From Escarpia spicata (taxonomy: Eukaryota > Annelida > Polychaeta > Sabellida > Siboglinidae): 64,000 nt of DNA. The notes under the pieces are model-generated. The model had not been told where the DNA came from and did not search any database. It saw nothing but the letters and a program-made list of their open reading frames with translations. Below, piece by piece: positions 12,971-50,600 of the stretch. Each line of letters opens with the position of its first letter. Positions within the stretch are counted from its first letter, which is position 1. The stretch lies in contig OZ023210.1 of assembly GCA_963995525.1 (NCBI GenBank), forward strand, positions 8,328,586-8,392,585, in the 5' to 3' direction. A program made the translations under genes and the position numbers.

Positions 12971-13590
12971 TCAACAATTGGCTGTGGCAGCTTTCAGATG
13001 TAACAACCAAAGCCAATACGGCTCAACAATTGGCTGTGGCAGCTTTCCAGATGTAACAACCAAAGCCAATACGGCTCAACAATTGGCTGTGACAGCTTTC
13101 AGATATATCAACCAAAACCAATACGGTTCAACAATTGGCTGTGACAGCTTTCAGATGTAACAACCAAAGCCAATACGGCTCAACAATTGGCCGCGACAGC
13201 TTTCAGATGTAACAACCAAAACCAATACGGCTCAACAATTGGCTGTGGCAGCTTTCAGATGTAACAACCAAAGCCAATACGGCTAAACAATTGGCTGTGG
13301 CAGCTTTCAGATGTAACAACCAAAACCAATACGGCTCAACAATTGGCTGTGGCAGCTTTCAGATGTAACAACCAAAACCAATACGGCTCAACAATTGGCT
13401 GTGACAGCTTTCAGATGTAACAACCAAAACCAATACGGCTCAACAATTGGCTGTGGCAGCTTTCAGATGTAACAACCAAAACCAATACGGCTCAACAATT
13501 GGCTGTGACAGCTTTTAGATGTAACAACCAAAACCAATACGGCTCAACAATTGGCTGTGGCTGCTTTCCAGATGTAACAATCAAAGCCAG
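12971..13590. repeat. 52-bp minisatellite, 12 copies, upstream of SoxE
   Basis: The unit reads TCAACAATTGGCTGTGGCAG, then CTTTCAGATGTAACAACCAA, then AGCCAATACGGC. Starts are at 12971, 13023, 13076 and then every 52 bases to 13544. Single-base variants (GTGGCAG/GTGACAG, AAAGCC/AAAACC) distinguish copies. Each unit holds AACAAT, usually an E-box-like CAGATG, and CCAAT. Confidence 0.93.
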
Positions 13591-13934
13591 TTACTTTGGT
13601 GACGTTCAATCAACCATTAAAACATGTTTAGCAAACGTATGCATTGTGTGCTAAATTTACAGCGGATAATTTATAACTTAACATCTCCGTTCATTACATA
13701 CACTTTATTTGGAAAGCAATGAACCAGATTCGCAGTGGATTAAACCAGCTGAGGAATTAGCTTTAACACAAAAAGTAAAAAGTAAAGGAAGTTCTTATAT
13801 AGCGCAGTATCCAGTCCCCATGTCTGTTCAAAGCGCTTTATACTTTACTCCCTCGCAGACATGTTCAATTGAAGGCCATCTCAACTTCTCTGGAAACCAT
13901 CCAGTCACGCTGCAATTAATGCACTAAAATATCC

Positions 13935-14005
13935 GTACATAAATACCCTCCACTGTCTATAGACAGGTACTCATTCATACAGCTGAATGAACTGGAGCAA
14001 CGTAG
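13935..14005 (-). mobile_element. SINE-body fragment
   Basis: On the minus strand this reads CCACTCTACGTTGCTCCAGT and then TCATTCAGCTGTATGAATGA. It closely matches the SINE body at 38546-38610 (CCACTCCACGTTGCTTCAGT, then TCACTCAGCTGTATAAATGA), with TCTATAGACAG/CTATAGACAGG shared next. It lies directly against the LINE remnant that follows. Confidence 0.6.
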
Positions 14006-14247
14006 AGTGGCTAGGGCACAGTTGCAGAATGCCCTCAGGCGCACTACCAAAGATAGCCCTACGTTGGACAGCGGATGGAAGATGGAAACGAGGTCGCCCA
14101 AAAGAGACGTGGAGAAGACAGTGGAGAAGGAAATGAAGGCCTGTCAGCTGACGTGGAGTACGATCGATGCACGGGCTGCCGACCGACGGCAGTGGCGCTC
14201 TCTTGTTGATGCCTTATGTGCCACCTAAGACACGAAGAGGATTGAAT
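13985..14247 (+). mobile_element. Non-LTR retrotransposon 3' end, frameshifted remnant
   Basis: Translated frames give the C terminus typical of endonuclease/reverse-transcriptase ORFs of one LINE group. ALRWTADGRWKRGRPKETWRR is in one frame (from about 14059). A one-base loss follows, and TVEKEMKACQLTW and DRRQWRSLVDALCAT continue in another. After a further shift it ends RHEED and TGA (14247). The GRPKETWRR...DR.QWR..V.ALCAT.RHEED pattern is known from many invertebrate LINEs. Only the last 80-90 residues remain and two frameshifts are present, so it is a dead fragment. Confidence 0.7.
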
Positions 14248-15212
14248 GAGTCTGTGAAAGATTACATAGCAGTCTTTACATGTTCGATGTGTAAGGGAAA
14301 ACAAACTAAAAACTAAGTGTTATTATTTTACGCATTGCGGTTATTTTGTTTAAACAACAACAATCTTCCGAGATTTAATCCTATTTATTGAAGCTGTGTT
14401 GAGTTTCTCACACACAAACCAAAACGACGGTTTTACGTCATTTTTACGACGAAGTTACCCCGGTTTCCTTTGACAAAGGGTTATACAAAAACATTTTACG
14501 TTGGTGATTTTATCGCACACGAAGACGGTATGGCCATTCGCATGGCATGTTATTTGTGGTTCGCAGCTTCCCCCATTTTACCGTAACATGAAATGGTACA
14601 TATCAAAGGGTCGAAACCAGCTGGGAGATGATAGCTGGGAGATGACAATTGGTTAAGACATGCGAAATGCGTTATCAGTAATTAGCAGAGACGGTTATTA
14701 GTTGTATGAACGTGGTTAACAATGTACAATGTATACTGTGAACGCAGGATATGATAAATAAATCAATGTAACACAATCATGTTATCGACATATATACAAT
14801 AAATAATGCATGTCGTGTCAACAGGAAACAGATCTTCAGGTAAACCGGACAAATTCTAGATAAAAATAACTTTCGATCGCTTGCACCTTTTTGGTGACTT
14901 GCAAGACGTCACCCAGACGTCACACGTCCAACCGGCTACCGGCAGGGGACGTGATCGATGCGCTAAATCGTCTCCCCCAACCCTTCCTTATCGCCGGTCG
15001 CTGCCACTCGCAGCAGGGGGCGTGGCTATGCAAATGCGCCGGGTGCGCTCATTTGAATGTGTCACTTACGTCGCGCGGCACTCGCAGCCTACCGTCGCAC
15101 TGGTGATAACAGCCGCAGTGTTCCGCGAGATAACGTGCCATTGATATCGCCGTCACCGCACATACGTATGCAGACACACGTACACCGACTGACAGCGCGA
15201 ACACTCAGCACG
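14248..15212 (+). promoter_or_regulatory. Probable SoxE promoter and 5' UTR region
   Basis: The 14.25-14.87 kb part is AT-rich and unremarkable. From about 14880 the sequence becomes GC-rich and CpG-rich up to the start codon, as expected for a developmental gene's proximal promoter and 5' UTR. No convincing TATA box or splice acceptor was found, so the transcription start is not placed. In-frame ATGs at 15057 and 15168 could extend the protein if transcribed. Confidence 0.45.
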
Positions 15213-41229
<26,017 letters not shown>

Positions 41230-43850
41230 CCCGGTCGAGACCCGGCCGTAACCCGAAGCGGACATTTTGTTCATTCCGTCACCGTCGTGAGCGCGACACG
41301 AGTCGCTACACCCTCGTGTCTATAACTTATTGGCCAGCCGGTACTTCCGATCAAGGGTCTGGCTATGACGCCAGCTGCATAGCTGCTGCCGTTCAATAAA
41401 ACATATCGCTGCTCAAAGTGTTGCCATGGCGAACGGCGCGATCGCCAGCAATGCTCATCGTCAGCGCCTGCTGGCCGAGAAACGGTTGCCAGGCAACATC
41501 GAACTGAACCGAGCGTTACGTGTAATAAACTACTGCCAAGCTCGTGGGCCACAGGAACGCAGAACGCGGCGAGTCAGAACTGTTGAGCAAATATATGCAA
41601 AATGTCACTATGATATTCCCAAAAACCGACCGAAGGATATTTATCCACCGCTAACATATCCGACCTAAATCTGTCACGAAACGACTACGAAAACACGAAA
41701 CTTTTTAACTTGCCGTCACTGCATATTAGCGATGACGAAGGCATGACGCGAACATCAATTTGGTAACAAATTCATTTAGCCAACTGACTACTCGTTGGAA
41801 CAGACGATATGGGTTTTCAACTCATTCCCCATATTAACGGTGTCCCGAAAGTTGGATGTGAACTTTATGCAAAACGGTACCTAGTGCCTTGTTACTGCTG
41901 TAATCAAATATCCTGTCCAATGTTTATGATAATGTTACATTAGTTGCCATCGCTGCTGCCCTTTGCCATGCTGCTGCTGCTGCTGCTGGTGCAGCTGCTG
42001 CTGCTAAATCGTAAATCGGGTGTTAACACGGAGGAGGAATCTACCTTTTATGACGTCACTGTTATGCAGATGTGCGTGTGCAGTATAAGCGTGCAAATAA
42101 TGTTCGTGCGCCTTTACCTGCAAATGTGTTCGTGACGCCTTTACCTTGTGCTAATAATAGCAAGATATTTTGTAAAATAAGGCACTCTCCGTAGCAAGGC
42201 CAGTAGAGCAAGGCCAACAATAGTGTTGTGTTGTTACGGGTGGGTTATATGAATTTAGGAGGAACCGAAGGATTCCATGTTGTGTTTATTACATATCACT
42301 TGCCTTATACTGGGACCAAGTTTTCATTAATTTATTGTTCTAAAATATTAAATGACACCCAAACTCGCACAACTGACGGCCTAACGCATGCATTGTTGAA
42401 TGCATTAAACACGAACACATTTCTGTTTTGAAATTGTCCGCACAAAATTTCCGACAAGTTTCCGAGTTCTATTTTACATAGCAACTCGGCCGCATTTATC
42501 ACTCCTCTAATAACGTAATCTGTTGACTAGGTTTTTGTGACGATACTTGGACGGGAGACAACTAAACAGTAAACATTATTTTTGCATTATCTTGTCTGCA
42601 AAATTATTCAAAGAAACATTATAACAGCGAGGTTATTAAAACATAATCAAAAACATATGTAGAGAATTGCTGCAACAACATCTGACAATTTAATGTTGTG
42701 TGAACAATAATTGAGAATAACAAAACAATTTCATTTATCTACTTTTATATCCCAGCTGTTTGGATGACGTATTTGAAAACAGCCGTGAGCAGTCTTTAGA
42801 GCAAGAAATTTATATTTTCTGTTTGTAATTTTCTCTAAACAAACACTATACGTTACGCTTGAGCAGTACCAGAATACTGACAGTGTGATGTTGTCTCGCC
42901 CCAAGAATATCCAAGATTAAATTAAATGAGTGAAGTGTGAATGATACCACGTCTATGAATAGATAAATAGAATGGTGAATATTATCAGTGAATTTAAGAA
43001 ATGGTGCGTGCGTTTATTGCGTGAATTGTTGTGCACGTGAAATCGTGGGTGAGCATAGATATGAATATGTGTACGAATGGTAAGAAATACGAGTGAACGT
43101 ACGAAATCGTGTGTGTTTTCCTAGCGTGAATAATTGTGCACGAATGTCAAAAATGAGTGAATTTACGAAACGAAGGTTTCGTAGCTATATACATCACAGC
43201 AGCATAATTGGTCATTTTCTCGTACGGTGATTTCGATCTAACTAGTTCATCTCAAAATAATTTCACACGCATTTATTTTTATGTTGTACATATTACATTG
43301 ATATTGCCTTGTACAGTTTACGTAGTCGCACGGTGCGTTTTATGCATGGGTATTCATTGATAGTTTTATAAATATTCACTCACTAATGTGCATCTGTGCG
43401 ATAAATATGCATTCACACGTTCAAACTGTGAAATCGAAGTTGTAGACTTCTCTCTTACTTCATATTTATAAAATGTCCCACGGCATAAAATAATGTCTTA
43501 TTTTGAGCACATGGATGTTCATGCACTAAGATGCATGTCACATATAATCCTTTGCGTGTACAGTGATATTTTATAGCGATGTTATTGTAATATTTTATTG
43601 GAATGTGTAGCCATATTTTATTATGCTCATTACAGGACTGCGAAAGTGCGATGAATTTCTATTCTTCATATCGATAAAATAAATATTTGTTATATAGTAT
43701 TATAATCATATATGTTCTATTGATGTACGTCATCCGTACAAAATCTCGATCTTTGCGTTCGATTGTACATTGAATAATGTGTTATATGTGGATTCGAGGA
43801 TAATAAATACAAAATAAATGTTACAGTACATGTCATCTGCGTGTTTCTTT
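41230..43850 (+). other. SoxE: Probable SoxE 3' UTR
   Basis: The region becomes AT-rich after about 41.7 kb and has no supported coding exon. AATAAA occurs at 41395-41400, and a paired signal at 43802-43807 and 43813-43818 is followed by GT-rich sequence, so a long 3' UTR of about 2.6 kb is plausible. It contains a (CTG)n tract (41971-42004). It also has an 80-codon ORF (41426-41668) with a good initiation context, for which I recognise no product. A weak internal repeat of GTGAAT...TGTGCACG lies near 43.0-43.15 kb. Confidence 0.5.
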
Positions 43851-45303
43851 CAAGTAGTATTCGTTTTGCGCGTTGTGCTGCGATTATGCCGCGATGACGT
43901 CATTATGACGTAAGTAAACAATCAACTAACGTAGGTTGATTGTTTACTGGCGTAAAGATCACGTTATCGCTGCAATTTACAGATTTACACCAAATACTAT
44001 GCCCTTTCACACAGGTTACGTAATGTTTATTTTACAATTTTTTTCATAATATAAATATACCTATTATGTTGGTAACTGAAATAATGCATACCATTTCAGA
44101 ACGTTTTCGTAATGTTGTTCACACCCACAATATAGTGTGCGCAAGAAGACGGAGTTCATGATTTTGCCTCACTGTTATCTTGTTTGAGCTCAAGTTCATG
44201 ATGATACATAGATATAGCCTTCAGAACGTATTTAAATCATCGCGAATTAGGTTGTGAATGTTAAAATAGAGGTACTTTTTCCTAACAGTTAAAGAACATT
44301 TAAAATATGCATATGTGCCTTGTGTAGTAATTGTGCCTTATAGTTAAAATAATGAAAATCGTTGACTTTGATTGCCATGTCGGGTAGGCTGCGATAGCAC
44401 TATTGACCTTAGTTTGTATTATATGTAGAGGTGAGCTGCGCATAAACCACTATTTGCCGTTTTTTAAATAATTTTTTGTTCGATCGAACCGAAATTACGT
44501 TAATAGTTTTTCAGACGATTTTACCAAAACATATAACAAATTGCACATATGAGCTTGTCGTAGTTAATACTACTATATAGGTTATATTCTTTTGCTAAAT
44601 GGGTCGAACAACACATCGAATTGTTAAAGTACCTTTAATGCCAACTATAACCGCAATAAAGGTAATTTGTTGGACATTTGTGAGGGCGTCCACGTGGGCG
44701 TTACTATCAAGTTATGGGCTTGATAAAGCAGCACTCACAATATCACGATTATAAAATCTCGATGCTATCTCAATTAAGGACTGTACATGTTTTTCGTTTG
44801 AAAGCAAATTACCTGCAGCCATTTACTAGACTGTCTCACTGTCCGAGATCAACAGAGCGGTAAACACGCTGATTTTGAGTTGCGCACAATAAAATGCTCT
44901 GATTCGACCTCATATGTGGCATGTGCACGCACGTACAAGGCGCGTGATTTATTTGCATATTTATTTATTTACACTTTCGAGATTTTGCAACACATTTCTG
45001 TTTTACGAAGGCACTGTCCACGCAATCGTCAACCTATCATTCGTACATTCAGACATAGTAGACGACGCTATTACTTTGGTCGGTTTTTTATTCATATCGT
45101 CGTCTCTAAGTCTGCTTTTCTTGCATTGTGTATTACACCGTGCGTAGTGGCAATGAAATTTTACATAAACACGTGTGTGCCATATTCCTCTAGATATGTC
45201 TTCTTCATCGTAGGCCAATGTGCTTCTTTCTTTGCAAATCGACGTACAGTAATTTTTTTCCAAGTCAATCAGACATGTTGGTCTATATCATAATACGTTA
45301 TTC

Positions 45304-45334
<31 letters not shown>

Positions 45335-46365
45335 CGTTTTCCTTAACAGCTATTTTGTATATTTTACAACATCCAGTTAACACCAGCACATCTATGTGTA
45401 GACATTAAGAAGACGTCGGGTCAATGTATTTTGGAGAACCAAATTAAATAGACTCGACGTTGTCATTCCGGCGATGTTTACGTTATACATTTCCGTCAAT
45501 AGTTCGAATTGTTGTTTACAGTGTTTAGACTGCGATGTCGACAGACGTTCTTGTGGTTAGATTGCGGGGGTTGGGTGATATTTCGGCGTGTTCTGGCAGC
45601 GATCGCGGTCAGGTTTCCTGTGGTCACGCCGCGCTGACAGGAGTCGTGTTAACTCTTTGTTGTCTCCGTGACGTTTGACTAAGTAATGTGACGCCTTGCT
45701 ATAGCGGTGTCAACCTTGGGTTACGCTTCTACGAACATTTCTGTAGTATATTCGATGTTTGTGCAGTAGCATTTTATGGCTTGTGTTTGGTGCTAGTGCG
45801 ATTGTATTTCATACCTTATTTGTTGTTCGTGCGATAGTATATACATGTTTGAGCTTATTCGGTGTTTTCTTGTAGATTGTATTCGGTTTTCAGACAGTGT
45901 TACTTCATATTTTAACTAACTCGGTAGTGTATGTTTGCTTTCTTGATGTCCAGTGTTCGTGGTAGTATTATCGCTGTTCCATTGTCTACTTTATAGTTGT
46001 TTTCACGCAGTTTGGACAATGGTGTTTTGTAGCTTAATTTAATCTATTTGTTCGGCCAATGGTGTCTGATAAATTGACTGGTGTTCGGGCATAGCTATTT
46101 CGTTTCCCCAAAATAAAAACATTAGGATATGTTTGCGATAAAAAACAAGATATAACCGGGCATGTCTGCAACGTGTCTCCTGATCTGTTGACGTAGGAAT
46201 AGAGGTCATTGGAAGGATAAAACATATTATACAGTACAACACCAACAAGTGTATATACACAGGCCCTATGACACACCTTGCATTTTATTATATAGGTAAA
46301 TTTCCGTATAATAATACATTTATTCGAACTAAAAAATTTACAATTCGATTAAAGCTATGTATATG
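43851..46365. other. AT-rich downstream region, no gene recognised
   Basis: It contains a 14-bp perfect hairpin at 43913-43948, TGACGTCA-type words at 43894-43910 and a (TA)n tract at 45304-45329. The 137-codon ORF at 44880-45293 shows no recognisable domain. Confidence 0.4.
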
Positions 46366-46640
46366 TTACTGTGTACATAAAACAGTAAGCAATGAGCGCA
46401 GCTCATCAATGGCTAAAAAAGAAGTGCTATCCGCATTATCTATAGTATGTAACACATATTTAGCAAATGAGACCCTACACACTAGTTCAACATCCAGGCC
46501 CTCCTGGTAGTGGTCTTGAATCATACCATAACACTGATTAGACTTCGTTCTTAAGAATGCCATGGCATCAAGTTTGATATAGTTAAAACGTTTAGACATG
46601 TATGACTCACTACCTTGAAGGGCTAGACGAGATGTTCAAA
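46366..46640 (-). CDS. Candidate 3'-terminal exon of an unidentified minus-strand gene
   Basis: The minus-strand frame from about 46640 to the stop at 46366 reads LALQGSESYMSKRFNYIKLD, then QDHYQEGLDVELVCRVSFAK and IDELRSLLTVLCTQ, with normal-looking amino-acid composition. An AG dinucleotide after a partly pyrimidine-rich stretch (tctcgtctag, about 46627-46636) could be the acceptor, and AATAAA lies at 46324-46319, 42 bp past the stop. I do not recognise the protein, and no upstream exon could be firmly linked. It could equally be a chance ORF. Confidence 0.22.
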
Positions 46641-49241
46641 CTGGAGTTACTGCATTTCAAGCAACTCTGCATAAATCGTGCCATTCGATTCATAATTAGA
46701 ATTAGAATCAGTAAACAGTCTGCTAAAAGTGGCACCATATTACAATGCGTGCATGTATGCGTATGTGTGGTGTCTTTATAAATTACACCATTATAGGAAT
46801 TGTATGTGCAATTAGCATATGCAATTCACTTCTGTTTTCCATTTGGCCAATTTACCGTAATGGTCAGGTAAAATAGATAATGTCAAATAATAGGACGTCA
46901 TTGGGGACTTTTTAAAATGTCCTTAGTATATACGTTATGGACAGGTGTCCGCGAAGGCAGGCTTTATTGCAGCAGCAAAGTTGAGACGAATATGGCAACT
47001 CAGTCACACATTCTCAAACCTCGTTCCCACGGCCTTGACTACACGACGACGACGGGGTGTTCGTCTGGTATCGCGAACGGTCACTTGCAGTGATTCAATC
47101 GTCAACACGGACGTCGCGCGTAAGTCCTGGCCGGACCCCGAAACGGTGGTTTTATCGCAGACCCGGGACAAGTTGCCGCCTCAGTTCTCACCTGCGACAA
47201 AGACCGTAACAAGGCCCTACTCAGTGCGCGCCGTGTCGCTTGCTGCCCGCGGAGCCAGGCGCCGATAGCCGTGGTCGGACGGGGGACCGAGAGGCGCTAC
47301 ACGGCTAAATCACGACATCACATCGCGGCATTTAGCGAGCGTACCGAGGCACATTAGATCCGGTGTGAGATTATAAATGGATCTCATGGTAAATTGATAT
47401 AGCTATTGATTAACGTCGGGACGTGGTGATTATTTGGGGGACTGAGGCTCTCCAGAAATCCTCCAATTGCACCCCCATGAGCTTTTCAAAAAGATAAAAT
47501 TGCACCCCAATGCTCAACAAAAACTACAACTGCGCACACCTACACTCGCAAAATCATACAATTGAACCTTCCTGAAGCTCACCAATTACGCGAACTGATT
47601 TAATGCACCCCTTCCCTAAAAATTAGGGGACTAATCCTATTTCCAGCCCCACTACTAAAATATTGGGGCTCAGCCCCCAACCCCCGGTTCCGGCGCGTTT
47701 GTTATCACAGTGGAATATGAAAATCCTTATTAAAATGGAAAGGTTTATGTGTACAGCGCGTTGCAAATCATTGTTTTGGGTTTATGTCATTACAAATTAT
47801 ATGCTGGAAGGCAACACTGTGCCGACAAAATTGCTAACACAATGCCAGCAGCATTAAACGATATTGATATGTTAATTTATATATATATATATATATATAT
47901 ATAAATATATAATATATTATATATATATATATATATATATAAATATATAATATATTATGTGTGTGTGGGGGGGGGGGGGGGGGCTTACACGCACCATTGA
48001 ACCACTCCTACAAATTCTAGCTTACTCATCCCATTAAAAAGTCAGTTTATCAAAGGCGGGTCCATATCACACCGCGATGGGGGCGGGTTTTACGAGTCGC
48101 GTAATTGTCGACATTACGTCCGCTTTATCGGGATTCTTGCTGCCGTTTCGGGCCGACGAACTGACGGACTTGCCCTTGGCGCAGAGCGAGTCGGCTCAGT
48201 ACGAACGTCGCCGGCGGTTTAATTTGAACCTGTTTGTTATTGAGCTCAGCGCTTAATCAGGCGTCATTCTGCGGTGGTCTGTCGAATGCACGTATAATAA
48301 GCAACGAAAACAAAGATGTTCTTTCAGAGGCAGCCGCGCAGATTTAACATCTTTCAGAGCCCAAGTCTTGGCTAGGAGCCGTGATCACGATCGCAACATA
48401 AGGAGGGATTGTTTGCACGCGTAAGAATAAAGAATGTAAGTTTTTCGCTGACGGAAGTGTGCTTGCATGGGTTATATTAAACTGTTCAAGGTATGCATGT
48501 AATGCGAGCTGAAAAACTCCTCAGCAGGTTTTGTGAATTAAAATGTCGCCGTGCATATATTGAATTTATCTTGCCTGTAAAGCCTACCGTTTCTCGGACC
48601 TGGCGCGGGGGAGTCATTATTAGCAGGATGTTAGCTGACACAGCCGTCTTGAAAATGGGGACCACGCGAATACGCCGAACATTACAGAGCGCTGCTATTT
48701 CTGCAAATAGTGTTTTTAGATTTTGAATGTTTTGTTTACAATTTTGAACATTGTGCGGGCGCAGCAAATTGCGAACACTGCTTCGGGTTTAATAAACATA
48801 GTTTGGAAGGCAGCATACATTCAACTATGCATTCTAGCTTTTCAAAACATTACATTAAATAGGAGAACATACAGCCTCGGCTTGATATGACTACCGTTTA
48901 AAAATGACGTTTGCATCAATTTCCACAAGGCTTCACTATACAAAAAACTGTTTTCGAAACATATCACAGAGCTATCCCGCAGAAGTCCTCATTCACGTTT
49001 GTTGAAATGACCTTGCCTTACATTGATATTGAAAAAATTTCACAATTAACGTGCGGTAACAACCACGAAAAAAAAAAACCTTTGTCGAACCAGCCTTTCG
49101 AATTGGAATAAACTTAAAGTTTGCCATTACGGATGTAAACGAATACGTTCAGTCGAGTTCGAATTCAACTGAGCAGATGGCAATGCAAGAACGATTTATA
49201 CATGCACCGGTAATTGTTTCGGGATCCAATGATCTCGTTGG
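46641..49241. other. Non-coding stretch with GC-rich patches and an AT/G-run tract
   Basis: GC-rich at 47020-47340 and 48060-48250. At 47880-47957 a (TA)n block with AATATATTATA interruptions occurs twice, followed by (GT)n and a run of 17 G at 47967-47983. No gene is recognised. Confidence 0.4.
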
Positions 49242-49304
49242 AAACGTGGTTACGTGGTTACGTGGTTACGTGGTTACGTGGTTACGTGGTTACGTGGTTA
49301 CGTG
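49242..49304. repeat. (GTGGTTAC)n octanucleotide repeat
   Basis: About seven and a half perfect copies of GTGGTTAC in tandem. Confidence 0.95.
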
Positions 49305-49979
49305 ACGTAAAACAGCAGTATGATACGATATACGGTGCTTTATCCGTACGTAACGTTTCGTTGCTTGCACTAAAGTTTCCCCAGGTGGTCACGTTATATA
49401 AAACGTAAACAACGTTTCTTCCGGCGTCCAGGGGCACTATTTTTCTCTAGAATTAATCAACTCGCTCAAAGACAGATCTTTATCCCTGCAAATTCAGAAT
49501 TAGTTTTACGATTACATCTTTATAGCCCCAATCACGGCACAAATCTCCCACGACCTCGGTGTTTTCGAAAAACATCAGAAATGCGAATGGCTTCTTGTTT
49601 GTTTTTTAATGGACTCTCCATCAGTTGTTACATATATCATATTGATTTTTTTATTTTGTTCGACTGGTAGTAAGATGGTATCTTGTATTAATTAGTCGAC
49701 AATACGGGCCCTGATACGGAGCTGTATGACCTTAAACCCTGTAGCGTTCTCTAATCTTACCCAAACATCTATATATGGCTGGCTCACACGTGTCAACGAA
49801 ATGGACGGATAGAGATCGGTGGACGACGATGATTATCGCGAGATCCGTTACGACGTCAGACCACGCGAGTAGCGCGGACTGACCGCTATCACTGACCGGT
49901 ATCACTGACCACATCTCGTCCGACCTCGCTCGGGGACAACTCAACTCGACAGACACGCGCCGTACAACGACGTGGATCA

Positions 49980-50600
49980 CTGGACGGGGCTACATGATGA
50001 CAGGACGAATGGCAGACGATGGGGCGACATGGTGACAGGACAGATGACAGGGCTACATGATGACAAGACGAATGACAGACGATGGGGCGACATGGTTACA
50101 GGACAGATGACAGGAGACAGGGCGACATGGTGGCTGGACAGATGACAAGAGACAGGGCGACTGGGCGACAGGGCGACATGGTGACAGGACGAACGGCAGC
50201 ATGGTTAACGGACAGATGATAGGAGACAAGGGACATGGTGACATGATAGATGATAGGAGATATGATGACATAGTGACAGGACGAATGACAGTAGACGGGG
50301 CGACATGGTGACAGAACGAATGGCAGACAAAGGGGCGACATAGTGACAGAACGAATAGCAGACGAAGGGGCGACATTGTGACAGAACGAATAGTGACAGG
50401 ACGAATGACAGATGACGGGGCGACGTTTTGTCGGGTTAGATTACACAAAACGGGGGCGACATGGTGACAAGACAGATGACAGGAGACGGGGCAACATGAC
50501 GACGGGAAGAGTGGCATATGATGGTGCGGTGTAGTGCAGAACAGTTGGCAGGGAACTGAATGAGATGATGACGAAATAGTTGATGACAGGGAAACCAACC
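49980..50600. repeat. Degenerate GACAGATGACAGGRGACGGGGCGACATGG-type minisatellite
   Basis: Irregular repetition of GGGGCGACATGGTGACAGGA and ACGAATGACAG words with variable spacing of roughly 40-50 bp. It gives His/Pro/Ser-rich frames on the minus strand, which I treat as repeat artefacts. Confidence 0.75.

Noticed and set aside
44880..45293. 137-codon ORF downstream of SoxE
   Set aside because: Cys/Phe-rich with no recognisable motif; overlapping ORFs on both strands and AT-rich background.
50053..50598. 181-codon minus-strand ORF with VxxHSSCHHVAP-like repeats
   Set aside because: Direct translation of a degenerate minisatellite; all three frames repeat.
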